Of a stretch of 64,000 nucleotides of DNA, positions 54,547 to 63,290 are shown piece by piece (the stretch's first letter is position 1; every line of letters begins with the position of its first letter). Below the pieces are notes generated by a model, which was not told the origin of the DNA, did no database searches, and saw nothing but the letters and a program-made list of their open reading frames with translations. The DNA is from Jeotgalibaca sp. MA1X17-3. GTDB taxonomy: Bacteria > Bacillota > Bacilli > Lactobacillales > Aerococcaceae. The stretch spans positions 2,334,621 through 2,398,620 of the forward strand of contig NZ_CP090983.1 of NCBI RefSeq assembly GCF_021513155.1, in the 5' to 3' direction. A program made the position numbers and the translations under genes.

Positions 54547-56466
54547 ATGAGAAATAAGATAGCTCAATCTAAAGTTGTAAAAAGTTTAATAAAAAAACTA
54601 AGAAAAGTTCATATATTTTCAAGACTTTTACTTGTTTTTTGTTCACTAATTATTATACCCACCATTTTCATAACTTTATTTAATCAAAATAGTTACGCAA
54701 AAGAGATCGAGCAAAGTAATCGTAATTATCTTTCTATGCTTACAAGAAATGCTCAGTTTAAACTCGAACAAGAAGCCTCTCGTTTTGAAACGAACATGAC
54801 CAAAATCACTCAAAATGATTCTTTATTGACTGCTCTTAAGGAAAATTTGGCTATTGAGCAGACCTCTTCCAACATAGAAACAAATACTCAATTAGTAAAA
54901 CAACAACTAGCTACGATTCAAAATAATAGTTCTGGAATTAAATCTTTAATTTTGATTACGAACGATAGACAGTATAGTGTGGCGAGATATGATGGCATTT
55001 CTTCTACTGTACTCGTAAAAGATTTATCTGCTTTTTACAGTAGTAACATCTACAAAGAAACAATTAAAGGGAATGGTTACCCTACTTGGATAGATGGAAC
55101 AAATGAAACCTCTCAGCTTTTTTTTGAAAAGAGGAGTGATTTTGTGGGGTTAATTGGGAGTGTGGTTTTAAGTTATCAATTATTCGAACCTAGTACTAAA
55201 ACACCTCTTGGAGTTTTAGTTTGTTGTATTTATCCATCATATTTTTCAAATATGATGGAGGAATATTCTAATCAAGATGGAGGAAATACATATATTGTTG
55301 GGGAAAATGGATTAGTTGAGGGAATCCATGCTCAGTCTTCAGGACCTGCTTTTCCTGAAATGAGAAAAGGTTTGCTTTCGCAAATTTTTATAAATCATCA
55401 AGGCTTTACTCTTCTGGATGTTCATAACAAAGAAATTATAGCTAGTTACAGTGGAAATTCAGCCTTTCCTTTACACATCGTTAATCTCACTTATAAAGAT
55501 TCCGTCTTGGAAAATGTCAAATCAATTGGGTATAGAAATACGATTATCCTGATTTTTGTTCTGATTATTGGAATTATTCTTTTCTATCTAACCGCAACAA
55601 GTGTCTCCAATCCAATCAAAAAATTAATTAGAGCAATGCAACGTGTTAGTGAAGGTGACTTTTCAGCAACCTATAAATCAAAGAGCCAAGATGAGGTAGG
55701 TGATTTATGTGTTCAATTTGATAAAATGGTTCTCGATATGCAAGAACTTATTGAGCAAGTTTATATTTCCGAAATTAATCAAAAAAATCTAGAGTTAAGT
55801 GAAAAGAATGCTCAATTAAATGTCCTACAAATGCAAATCAGCCCTCATTTTTTATACAATACATTAGATATTATTAGGTGGCAGTGCTTGTATGAAACAA
55901 ATGGAAAAAGTGATGCTGCGAATATGATCGAAAAATTTTGTCAACTTTTGCGGATGATGACCAATATTAACTCTCATGGTGAGATGTTAAGTGAAAGCTT
56001 ATCATATGCAACCTCTTATGTAGATATTATCAACTTTAGATTCAAAAATAAAATAAACCTTTATCAAAATTCTACAGTGAATCCAACACAATTTTATCTA
56101 CCAGTCTTATCTTTGCAACCTATTATTGAAAACTCACTTAAACATGCTTTTCCTGAAAAAATAAGTAAAGACCATAGCATTTGGATTGATATTTCTCTCC
56201 ACAAAAAAGAAAAGCTATTTATTTCCATAACAGATAATGGACTGGGAATGAATCAAGAAAGATTAAAAAGCATTCAAGATTCATTACTTGATCCTAAAAT
56301 AAATAAAGAAAATATTGGTATACAAAATATTAATCAACGCTTTAAACTTTTCTATGGAGATCAGTACCAAATTAATATTGAAAGTAAGTTAGGTATTGGG
56401 ACAAGTGTCACTTTAATCATTCCAACAACTATGTCCAATGAGGAAGGAAATCTAAATCATGTATAA
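54547..56466 (+). CDS. YesM-type sensor histidine kinase (locus 2)
   Basis: About 639 residues. Helix 1 (RLLLVFCSLIIIPTIFITLF), a long outside Cache-like domain to about 330, helix 2 (TIILIFVLIIGIILFYLTATS), HAMP, and a His_kinase domain with acceptor His in LQMQISPHFLYNTLDIIRWQ. The HATPase domain has LQPIIENSLKHAFPE, SITDNGLGMN and GIQNINQRFKLFYG. The start at 54547 follows GAGGAAG; the longer frame has no site. It overlaps the regulator gene by 8 bp. It likely senses the sugar taken up by locus 2. Confidence 0.88.
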   Translation: MRNKIAQSKVVKSLIKKLRKVHIFSRLLLVFCSLIIIPTIFITLFNQNSYAKEIEQSNRNYLSMLTRNAQFKLEQEASRFETNMTKITQNDSLLTALKENLAIEQTSSNIETNTQLVKQQLATIQNNSSGIKSLILITNDRQYSVARYDGISSTVLVKDLSAFYSSNIYKETIKGNGYPTWIDGTNETSQLFFEKRSDFVGLIGSVVLSYQLFEPSTKTPLGVLVCCIYPSYFSNMMEEYSNQDGGNTYIVGENGLVEGIHAQSSGPAFPEMRKGLLSQIFINHQGFTLLDVHNKEIIASYSGNSAFPLHIVNLTYKDSVLENVKSIGYRNTIILIFVLIIGIILFYLTATSVSNPIKKLIRAMQRVSEGDFSATYKSKSQDEVGDLCVQFDKMVLDMQELIEQVYISEINQKNLELSEKNAQLNVLQMQISPHFLYNTLDIIRWQCLYETNGKSDAANMIEKFCQLLRMMTNINSHGEMLSESLSYATSYVDIINFRFKNKINLYQNSTVNPTQFYLPVLSLQPIIENSLKHAFPEKISKDHSIWIDISLHKKEKLFISITDNGLGMNQERLKSIQDSLLDPKINKENIGIQNINQRFKLFYGDQYQINIESKLGIGTSVTLIIPTTMSNEEGNLNHV

Positions 56467-57973
56467 AATTCTATTAGTAGACGATGAAGATATCGTCTTA
56501 GAAGGACTTATTCGTTTTGTAGACTGGAAAAAAGCTGGTTTCCAAGTAGTAGAGGCAGTTACTAGTGTTAATCAAGCTTTAATGGTACTGGAAGAAAAAA
56601 TGGTTGATTTAGTAATTACAGATATACAAATGCCTATTCAAAATGGTTTAGAATTAATTGAATTAGTAGAAAAAGATTTTCCACAAATAAAATCAATCAT
56701 ATTATCAAGTTATCAAAATTTTTCCTATGCACAACAAGCCATTCGTTTAGGGGCTATTGATTATTTAAATAAGCCTATTAACTTTAACGAGTTGGATGAA
56801 GTATTAGAAAAAACTAAGAAAATGTTAGATCAAGAAAAAATAATCAATGATTCTGATTTTTATAAAATTATGGCACAAACGACTATCATGAATTTAGTCA
56901 ATGGATTGCCATATGATTCAGAAAAAGTAAAGACTTGCTTAAATATAGCTATTCCCATTATTGCTATAAGAGTAATCGGACAAAATATTAATACCAATTC
57001 AACAGGAACTACGTTATCTGCTTTACTTGAAGAAAAATACTCACCTTGTTGGATCATTCCATTAAGAGAACATGAATTATTAATTATTATAGAGTCCACG
57101 ATTACCCCTGATTATTTGTATTCGGATTTATTAGGTTTATTCCAATCGCTAATCGTTACGGTAAAAATTGCTATTGGAATTTCCAAGCAACATTCAGGGT
57201 ATAAGGGAGTGTATAAAGCGTCTTCAGAAGCTGGTAAAGCTGCTCGCTATCAAAACGCTCGTAATTCTAGCGGGATCATCAGTTACGATAATATAAAAGA
57301 TATTTATAGTGAAGAAAATAACCATAATCAAAAATATATTCAATCACTCATTCAACTCTTACTATCTGAAAACCATTCACAATTAATCCCGACCTTCAAA
57401 AATTTTCTATTTCTTATTCAACAAAATGAATCCAATCCTTTATTGAATATTCAACGTTTTTGTACAGAGTTAGTATTAGAAATGGATACACCCGTTCAAT
57501 CTTATTCATTTTCTGAGACGGAGCGCCATACAAATCTTAGTGAGATACTGATTTATATTCACGATGAAATAAATATATTTAAAATAGAACAATATGTAAT
57601 TCAATATTTTGATGAAATCTTAAAAAAAGCCAAATTAGAAGTACCTAGTCAATCGATTGAATTGATTGCTCAAATTGAAAATTATATTCAACTCCACTAT
57701 TCTGAGCACTTAACGTTGAACACTCTTTCAAAAAACTTCTATATCAGTCCTGTTTATTTAAGTCGCTTATTTAAAAATAAAGTGGGTATAAATTTTATAG
57801 ATTATTTAACAAATTTACGAATTAAAAAAGCAAAACTTTTATTTAGTGATGAAAACCTAAAAATTTATCAAATTTCAGAAATGGTCGGATACAATAACCC
57901 TAGATATTTTGCCAAAGTATTTAAAGAAATGACTGGGTACACACCTCAAGAATATCGAAATATTCATTTTTGA
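56459..57973 (+). CDS. YesN-type response regulator, AraC output domain (locus 2)
   Basis: A 504-residue regulator with receiver domain (VDDEDIVLEGLIRFVDW, phospho-acceptor Asp in DLVITDIQMPI, conserved Lys in YLNKPINF), a middle domain of about 250 residues, and a C-terminal AraC helix-turn-helix (IQLHYSEHLTLNTLSKNFYI, SPVYLSRLFKNKVGINFIDY, GYNNPRYFAKVFKEMTGYTP). It would activate the binding-protein and enzyme operons at 44699-54290. Overlap with the kinase gene implies coupled translation. Confidence 0.9.
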   Translation: MYKILLVDDEDIVLEGLIRFVDWKKAGFQVVEAVTSVNQALMVLEEKMVDLVITDIQMPIQNGLELIELVEKDFPQIKSIILSSYQNFSYAQQAIRLGAIDYLNKPINFNELDEVLEKTKKMLDQEKIINDSDFYKIMAQTTIMNLVNGLPYDSEKVKTCLNIAIPIIAIRVIGQNINTNSTGTTLSALLEEKYSPCWIIPLREHELLIIIESTITPDYLYSDLLGLFQSLIVTVKIAIGISKQHSGYKGVYKASSEAGKAARYQNARNSSGIISYDNIKDIYSEENNHNQKYIQSLIQLLLSENHSQLIPTFKNFLFLIQQNESNPLLNIQRFCTELVLEMDTPVQSYSFSETERHTNLSEILIYIHDEINIFKIEQYVIQYFDEILKKAKLEVPSQSIELIAQIENYIQLHYSEHLTLNTLSKNFYISPVYLSRLFKNKVGINFIDYLTNLRIKKAKLLFSDENLKIYQISEMVGYNNPRYFAKVFKEMTGYTPQEYRNIHF

Positions 57974-58021
57974 TATAAAAAAATTAAAGTTCATTTTTTA
58001 AGAAATCTCGAAATTAAAGAG

Positions 58022-58064
58022 TACTATGGAAAGTTCTCTACAAAAGAACTTCCCATAGGTATTT
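58022..58064 (+). terminator. Terminator after locus 2 regulator
   Basis: Stem ACTATGGAAAGTTCT / AGAACTTCCCATAGGT with small mismatches, loop CTACAAA, then ATTTT. Confidence 0.75.
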
Positions 58065-58068
58065 TAAC

Positions 58069-58212
58069 TTATTCGCCATCTGTAATAGGTTCGTAATCCA
58101 TGATCCCATTTATATGGCTCCTTACTTTGCTTTCAACTTTGTAAATAGGAAAATTATATTTTATTAAATCTTCTAGAATTATTTTAAAGAGAGGTAAGAA
58201 AAATAAACTTAC
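58069..58212 (-). other. Open frame without start, possible gene remnant
   Basis: A 47-codon frame ending YEPITDGE reads like a real protein C-terminus (ILEDLIKYNFPIYKVESKV) but has no ATG, GTG or TTG with a ribosome binding site. I do not recognise it. It may be the tail of a lost gene, or chance. Confidence 0.2.
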
Positions 58213-58223
58213 TTAAATAAGGC

Positions 58224-58937
58224 TTATGAAGAAGCGTTTTTTTCTTTTTTATGATTTTCTTGTCTTTTTCGTAAGGTTATATACCCAATGATTACAATTA
58301 CTAACGTTCCTAACGTGTCCACAATAATATCTTTCATCGTGTCTCCCAAGGCTGCTCTCCCAATGAGAACCTCTCCTTTTGCAGTAATAAACTTTTGCAT
58401 ATTCGTTCCCAGAAAACCATCTGCTAAAAATTCGTATATTTCCCAAACTACACCGGCTGTAATTGAAAAACAAAAAGCAAAGAATGATACAAAGAAAGGA
58501 CTCAATTTTAAATTTAATTTTTCAGTGTCATTTAAATAATCAACCAGAGTAAATCCTAATGCACCTAACATCATTGCGCTAAATCCATGAAGAATAACGT
58601 CCCAATAAGGAATTCGATAATAAAAATCACGAACTTCTCCTAGATAAATCGCACAAAATAAAAAGATAAAATACATAATTTCAATCCCATTGGGAATATG
58701 TATTTGAAAGCGATTCTCTACTTCTTTTGGTAGAAAAATAACAATGGTACCAACTAAACATTGTAACACCATCAAGACATAATCACTTTTTACTCGTTCA
58801 CCTTGAATCGTAGCCACTCCACTAGGCGCTAAAATAAACATGATTACAGAATAAATTAAAGAAATAACTAAAAGTGTCAGTACAATATAAAAAATGATCT
58901 TTTTCCGCTTTTCATACTTATCCATTTTACTTGTCAT
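58224..58937 (-). CDS. DUF2238/YjdF-family membrane protein
   Basis: A 237-residue protein with about six membrane helices. PYWDVILHGFSAMMLGALGF and FCFSITAGVVWEIYEFLADG are the family's conserved helices, and the DTMKDIIVDTLGTLVIVIIGY block follows. Function is unknown; some relatives are annotated YjdF. An AGGAAG site lies rather far (about 14 nt) before the ATG at 58937; a second ATG four codons later is not better. The gene stands alone. Confidence 0.78.
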   Translation of the reverse strand: MTSKMDKYEKRKKIIFYIVLTLLVISLIYSVIMFILAPSGVATIQGERVKSDYVLMVLQCLVGTIVIFLPKEVENRFQIHIPNGIEIMYFIFLFCAIYLGEVRDFYYRIPYWDVILHGFSAMMLGALGFTLVDYLNDTEKLNLKLSPFFVSFFAFCFSITAGVVWEIYEFLADGFLGTNMQKFITAKGEVLIGRAALGDTMKDIIVDTLGTLVIVIIGYITLRKRQENHKKEKNASS

Positions 58938-59050
58938 AATTTTTTACACTTCCTATCTTTTTCCGATAAAACATCTATACTACCTTATGCTCTCTTCTTT
59001 GTACAATCATTAAAAAAAGAAGAAACTAGAAATAGTCTCTCCTTTACAAT

Positions 59051-59970
59051 TTATTTCTTTTTCGAGGTTTTTTTAGGTTTCTGTAAATGCTGATTTAACC
59101 AATTATAATAGTAGTCCTCTGCGGTTAGCAATAAGAAATCATCTTCCAGTTTATCAATTGCCATATAAATTTCTTCCACGCTTCCAGGACTATATTGTTC
59201 GTCATCTACTGTTTCTTCCCACTTTTGAATATCTAATTCTTTTTTACCGAATACTTTCCGGCAGTTTTTATTGGATTCTTGAAGGATTTTATAATAGCGT
59301 TTTGCACTTAATTCATCATCCAATTTAATGGAAAGAACAATCAATGGTAGCAACATTAACGCATTCGACTCTTCGTATCGGTTATACAACGAGAGTGCTT
59401 TTTCTTTTTCTTCCAATTCACAATACAAAGCCATCAAGTCATAACGACCACCTAAATTATCCATTTCATTTAGATATAAAATCTCTTCTAATTGTTCAAC
59501 TGCTTTTCGTTTCATTCGTCTTTCTTCGTATGCATGGACTAATTCATACTTTGCTAAAATAAAAGGACGCGTTTCTAGAATAAGCCAATAGGATCCTATG
59601 GAATCTTTTCCCATCAATCCTTGTTTTTTTAGTGATTCTTCTGCATCCTGAAGAACCTTTTCTAAATTTTTCAAAAATAAAGGAGAGTTCTCTTCTAAAG
59701 CCATTAGACGTGCCTGTAAATTATCTGGTTCTTCTTTTAAGATTGCTTTAATAAGGCTTTGGTATTCATTTTCTGACTCCGCAAAAGGTAGCTTTTCAAA
59801 TAAATGAGCGGTTTTATTTTCGCTAGGGAAACGTGCAGGAATGACATTTTTATTTTTTTCCACATTTTGACGAAAAAAGCTTCTACTGCTTCATCTACAG
59901 AAGAGTATTCTTCTTTATGTTCTGCCATAAATTTTTGTAACTGGCGGAAAACTTCCTCTTTATCTTTCAT
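59051..59970 (-). pseudogene. TPR-like helical repeat protein (frameshift)
   Basis: Joined, about 306 residues, all helical and soluble. It begins MKDKEEVFRQLQKFMAEHKE at 59970 after AAGGAG, reaches EAVEAFF, then loses frame; one more T in the T6 run near 59873 gives FFRQNVEKNKNVIPARFPSE, the true continuation to the stop at 59051. Repeats such as ILAKYELVHAYEERRMKRKA and YDLMALYCELEEKEKALSLY look like degenerate TPR units, and the tail is basic (KPKKTSKKK). Members of this group are known as 'tetratricopeptide repeat' proteins without a function. Confidence 0.65.
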
Positions 59971-60034
59971 TATGTCTCTCCTTCTCAAAATATTAACCAT
60001 ATTTTACCATATTCATTAGCGAAGAGACTACCAT

Positions 60035-60067
60035 AAAAAACAACATCTAGGTTTGATGTTGTTTTTT
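60035..60067. terminator. Terminator between mgtE and TPR-like gene
   Basis: Perfect stem AAAAAACAACATC / GATGTTGTTTTTT with loop TAGGTTT, serving mgtE on the minus strand. Confidence 0.88.
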
Positions 60068-60072
60068 ACTTT

Positions 60073-61455
60073 TTATAGGAGATGAAGTAGTTGTGTAGCG
60101 ATACTAAAGTAAATCAATAATCCCATTGCATCATTAATGGTCGTAATAAACGGACCAGAAGCAATTGCGGGGTCAATTTTTAATTTATTAATGAGAATTG
60201 GAATAACAGAACCCACTACTGTTGATAAACTCAAGGTTATAAATAGTGAGAATCCGATAATTAACGCCAAAACTATATTCTGATAAAAAATTCCAACACC
60301 CAGGGCTAATACAAATCCAGCTGCAGATCCAATCATCATTCCTGCACCTAATTCTTTTAACACATTTTTCCAAAATTCTTCACGTGTTCGTTCTTCACCC
60401 ATTGAAATATTTCGGACGGCTACCGCTAAGGATTGAGTCCCAACATTCCCAGCCGAGTCCATTATAACAGGAATAAAAGCTGCTAAAATAACAACTTGGT
60501 TAAGAGTATCTTCAAAAGAACTAATTAATGTGGCACTGATCATTCCTAAAAAGATTAGAATAATAATCCAAGGCATTCGGACTTTTGCAGTTTGCCAGGT
60601 ACTTTCTTCTCCTCGTTCTACTTTTTCTTTGGCTCTACGAATAGCAGAAAAATCATTAAAGTCTTCGGTAACTTCTTCTGCTAAGATATCCATTACGTCA
60701 TCTACTGTTACAATCCCAAACATCACGTCGTCTTCATTTAAAACGGGTACTGCTAGTAAATCATAATCTTGAATCATTCGAGCAACTGCCTCTTGGTCAT
60801 CATCAATCCGCACAAAAGCTAATTGTGTTAGCATAACATCCTTAACTAACGTATCTTCTGGATGAATAATCATATCACGAAGCGATAAGATTCCAACTAA
60901 TTTACTATCTGTATCTACTACATAAATATAATAAACCATTTCTGTTTCTTTCGCGAAAGTACGAACCAGTTCGGTTGTTTCTTTCAAAGTATTTTCAGAA
61001 AAGACACTAATAAACCCTTTATTCATAACCGAACCTGCTGTTTCTGGTTCATAAGCAAGCATTTCTTCAACTTTACTTCTTTCTACAGCATCTAAGAAAT
61101 TTAAAAGAGTTTGCTTTTCTTCTTCATCTCGATAGGACAAAAAATCTACTACATTATCTATTTCCATATAAGGAAATAAATAGGCTATAAATTTAGCAGA
61201 AAAGGCTTCGTAGGCTTCCGTTTGATCAGCAGGATCCATCCATTCGAATAAATCAGCAAACTCACCAGGTTCTAGAAAATTTTCTACCTTTTTTCTGTTT
61301 TCTGGATAAAGAAGGTGGAACAACTCAACTTGGTCATTGGTATGAAGCTTTAGAAATAATTTTCTGAATTTTTTCCGATTGTTCTCTTTTGCTGCTTTGT
61401 AGACTCCTTCATAATATATATCTTTTCTGTCATCAATTCTTTTCAAAATTATCAT
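60073..61455 (-). CDS. mgtE: Magnesium transporter MgtE
   Basis: About 460 residues. An N-domain of superhelical repeats (FHLLYPENRKKVENFL, EFADLFEWMDPADQTEAYEA), a CBS pair (YYIYVVDTDSKLVGILSLRD; DYDLLAVPVLNEDDVMFGIV) and a five-helix channel domain (VILAAFIPVIMDSAGNVGTQ with the Mg2+ selectivity Asp region, LKIDPAIASGPFITTINDAM). It is a Mg2+-gated channel for Mg2+ uptake. The start is uncertain: AAAGGA abuts the ATG at 61455 and lies 9 nt from a TTG at 61446, and the frame may really begin at 61564 if one A is missing near 61440. An M-box riboswitch precedes it. Confidence 0.92.
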   Translation of the reverse strand: MIILKRIDDRKDIYYEGVYKAAKENNRKKFRKLFLKLHTNDQVELFHLLYPENRKKVENFLEPGEFADLFEWMDPADQTEAYEAFSAKFIAYLFPYMEIDNVVDFLSYRDEEEKQTLLNFLDAVERSKVEEMLAYEPETAGSVMNKGFISVFSENTLKETTELVRTFAKETEMVYYIYVVDTDSKLVGILSLRDMIIHPEDTLVKDVMLTQLAFVRIDDDQEAVARMIQDYDLLAVPVLNEDDVMFGIVTVDDVMDILAEEVTEDFNDFSAIRRAKEKVERGEESTWQTAKVRMPWIIILIFLGMISATLISSFEDTLNQVVILAAFIPVIMDSAGNVGTQSLAVAVRNISMGEERTREEFWKNVLKELGAGMMIGSAAGFVLALGVGIFYQNIVLALIIGFSLFITLSLSTVVGSVIPILINKLKIDPAIASGPFITTINDAMGLLIYFSIATQLLHLL

Positions 61456-61564
61456 TCCTTTCAGGAAGGCTCAATGGATAACCTTCTACTGTTTTTCTTT
61501 GTAATGTATGTACGAAGTCTTGCAAATTTCTTATCGTTCGACAAGACGGAACGGAATCCATCTG
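61433..61564 (-). CDS. Small ORF or missing N-terminus of MgtE
   Basis: A 43-residue frame, MDSVPSCRTIRNLQDFVHTL to NDNFEKN, starts 6 nt after a strong GGGAGGTGG site between the M-box terminator and mgtE. Its end overlaps the mgtE start. Adding one A to the GAAAAG run near 61440 would fuse it in frame (NFEKRIDDRKD) to MgtE. So it is either an upstream coupled peptide or the true N-terminus broken by the homopolymer error seen elsewhere in the window. I favour the fusion. Confidence 0.5.
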   Translation of the reverse strand, partial: QMDSVPSCRTIRNLQDFVHTLQRKTVEGYPLSLPERNDNFEKN

Positions 61565-61596
61565 AACCACCTCCCTTAAGGTTTTAATTTTGAACA

Positions 61597-61624
61597 CAAA
61601 AAAAGCACACCTCAAAGAGCGTGC
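61597..61624 (-). terminator. Riboswitch-controlled terminator before mgtE
   Basis: GCACGCTC ... GAGGTGTGC stem followed by TTTTTTT on the minus strand, directly 3' of the M-box aptamer. Confidence 0.82.
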
Positions 61625-61828
61625 AAAGAAACTACTAGTAGCAGCTCTTTAAATGGTTCTATTTTGCACCCCTTCATTGAGTTTCAGCACTGTACAGCAT
61701 AAGGCAAAGCCCAGCTACGTTAAGAATTTCCTTAATTCGAAAACCCCTGTTAACCCGTTGGCGTCTTTGGACATTTCTGGGCAGCAGCATATCTCTTATA
61801 CAGTAGCCTCACCTAACAAGGCTATTTA
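61625..61828 (-). promoter_or_regulatory. M-box (ykoK) magnesium riboswitch
   Basis: On the minus strand the conserved M-box elements appear in order: GTTAGGTGAGGCTACTG, then ATATGCTGCTGCCCAGAAA, then GTCCAAAGACGCCAACGGG and TTAACAGG. With Mg2+ bound the aptamer frees the terminator at 61597-61624 and stops mgtE expression; at low Mg2+ transcription continues. The aptamer match is close to the well known ykoK consensus. Confidence 0.92.
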
Positions 61829-61974
61829 ATTTTGTCTGTTCATTCATTGTAGGACAAACCAGCTTAATATTCAACTACCTCACTTGCTCCATTCACTTTC
61901 TTTGTCTTCCATCTTAGATTGCCTTACAATACTCACATAAGAGAAATATATATAAAATATGGAGGAATCAATAT

Positions 61975-62439
61975 ATGAAAAAATTATTATTTATTAGTAT
62001 GGCAAGCTTCGTGTTAGGTGCTTGTGCAACCGACACAACTACTGAGGACGAAACAACTTCATCTGAAGCTGCTGTTTCTGAATTCATGTCGACAGAATCT
62101 TCCATTGTTGAAGAATCTGCTACCGTAGTTGAATCAGAAGAGATTGAAGCAGATGAGGGAACAACGGATGCCGACCTCGAAGATGTCTCCGATTCTGAAC
62201 TAGAAGGCGCAGAAAAAGTTTCTGAGTATGCAGAATATGAAGAGCTAGATGCACAAGATATTTTCAATCCATCCGATTATGATGGTCATTTAGTAACGGA
62301 TAACCAAGGAACACGTGTATTCCTTTTCAGTGATGGAGATAACCAAATGTACAAAACTATTTTTGTGAAAAATAATAATCGTTTGAAAGTAATTGATTTA
62401 CAAGCAGATCAAATGGTTTACAACGAACAAATTAATTAA
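61975..62439 (+). CDS. Hypothetical acidic lipoprotein
   Basis: A 154-residue lipoprotein. Signal peptide with lipobox MASFVLGACA (Cys17), then a low-complexity Glu/Ser/Thr-rich linker (about residues 18-85, rich in TTTEDETTSSEAA-like sequence), and a small C-terminal domain (DAQDIFNPSDYDGHLVTDNQ, NQMYKTIFVKNNNRLKVIDL) of about 60 residues. I do not recognise the family; it may tether a small beta-domain on the cell surface. A TGGAGGAAT site precedes the ATG, and a terminator follows. Confidence 0.78.
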   Translation: MKKLLFISMASFVLGACATDTTTEDETTSSEAAVSEFMSTESSIVEESATVVESEEIEADEGTTDADLEDVSDSELEGAEKVSEYAEYEELDAQDIFNPSDYDGHLVTDNQGTRVFLFSDGDNQMYKTIFVKNNNRLKVIDLQADQMVYNEQIN

Positions 62440-62451
62440 AGTTACAAATTA

Positions 62452-62490
62452 AAACTTCGTAGCCCTTTTAAAAAGGCTACGAAGTTTTTT
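62452..62490 (+). terminator. Terminator after lipoprotein gene
   Basis: Perfect stem AAACTTCGTAGCC / GGCTACGAAGTTT with an A/T loop and T-run. Confidence 0.92.
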
Positions 62491-62685
62491 AATAAAAAAT
62501 AAAATTTAATATGAATAGAGCCTCTTTATCCTAGCCTTCTTAATAAATATAAGGGTTTTCATTTTTACTTCATCAAAAAATATCTTATACTACATATAGA
62601 GATAAACGTTTGTATATTCGGGTATTCGTCCATTGGCGTCTCTTGATTTATTAAAGAAATTTATGTATGGAGAGGAGAAAAAAGA

Positions 62686-63042
62686 ATGAGTAGAGTATCA
62701 AGTTTCTTAAAAGGTTTAGTAATCGGTGGAGGTTTAGGTTTGTTATTTGCACCTAAATCTGGTGATGAATTGCGTAAAGAGTTAATGAGTAAGGCAGACG
62801 AGGCAGCAGATCGTGCCAAAGATGCTTCACAAGATTTAGCAGATAAAGGTGAAACAATTGTCGACAACGTAAAAGATACTGCACAAACTGTTGGAAATAA
62901 AGCAAAAGAAACAGCTAAAGAAAACAAAGAACAAATGGAGCAATTGGCGAAAGAGTCTGCAGATGTTGTAAAAGATAATGTAGAAGATACGAAGAAAGAA
63001 TTAGATAAAGCCGATCATAAAAAGAATAATTCTAACAAGTAG
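62686..63042 (+). CDS. YtxH domain general stress-like protein
   Basis: A 118-residue protein. The YtxH signature is at the start (SSFLKGLVIGGGLGLLFAPKSGDELRKEL: glycine-rich helix then APKSG), followed by a long Lys/Glu/Ala-rich amphipathic helix with LEA/apolipoprotein-like repeats (DRAKDASQDLADKGETIVDN, VKDTAQTVGNKAKETAKENK). Such proteins are often stress-induced and membrane-associated; their role is unknown. AGAGGAG precedes the ATG. The 246 bp before it hold the preceding terminator and an AT-rich promoter-like region. Confidence 0.85.
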   Translation: MSRVSSFLKGLVIGGGLGLLFAPKSGDELRKELMSKADEAADRAKDASQDLADKGETIVDNVKDTAQTVGNKAKETAKENKEQMEQLAKESADVVKDNVEDTKKELDKADHKKNNSNK

Positions 63043-63091
63043 AACGGATTTTAAAAATGAAACAAAAGGTTGACCCAACAAACTGTATCTA

Positions 63092-63134
63092 AAAAATCCA
63101 CTTGAGCTATTGTAGAGCTCAAGTGGATTTTTTT
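63092..63134 (+). terminator. Terminator after YtxH gene
   Basis: Stem AAAAATCCACTTGAGCT / AGCTCAAGTGGATTTTT with loop ATTGTAG and T-run. Confidence 0.93.
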
Positions 63135-63290
63135 ATCATAAGAGATTGCTATTCGTCATTTTCCTTATATAAGTTAATGCTAGATCAGAAATATCTTCTC
63201 TTAAGAAACAGAAAATCCGTACATCATCTCTATTTTATTAAAAAAATTGATTTATGATAAGATTAAAATAAAATTTCAAAGGTGGTTCTT

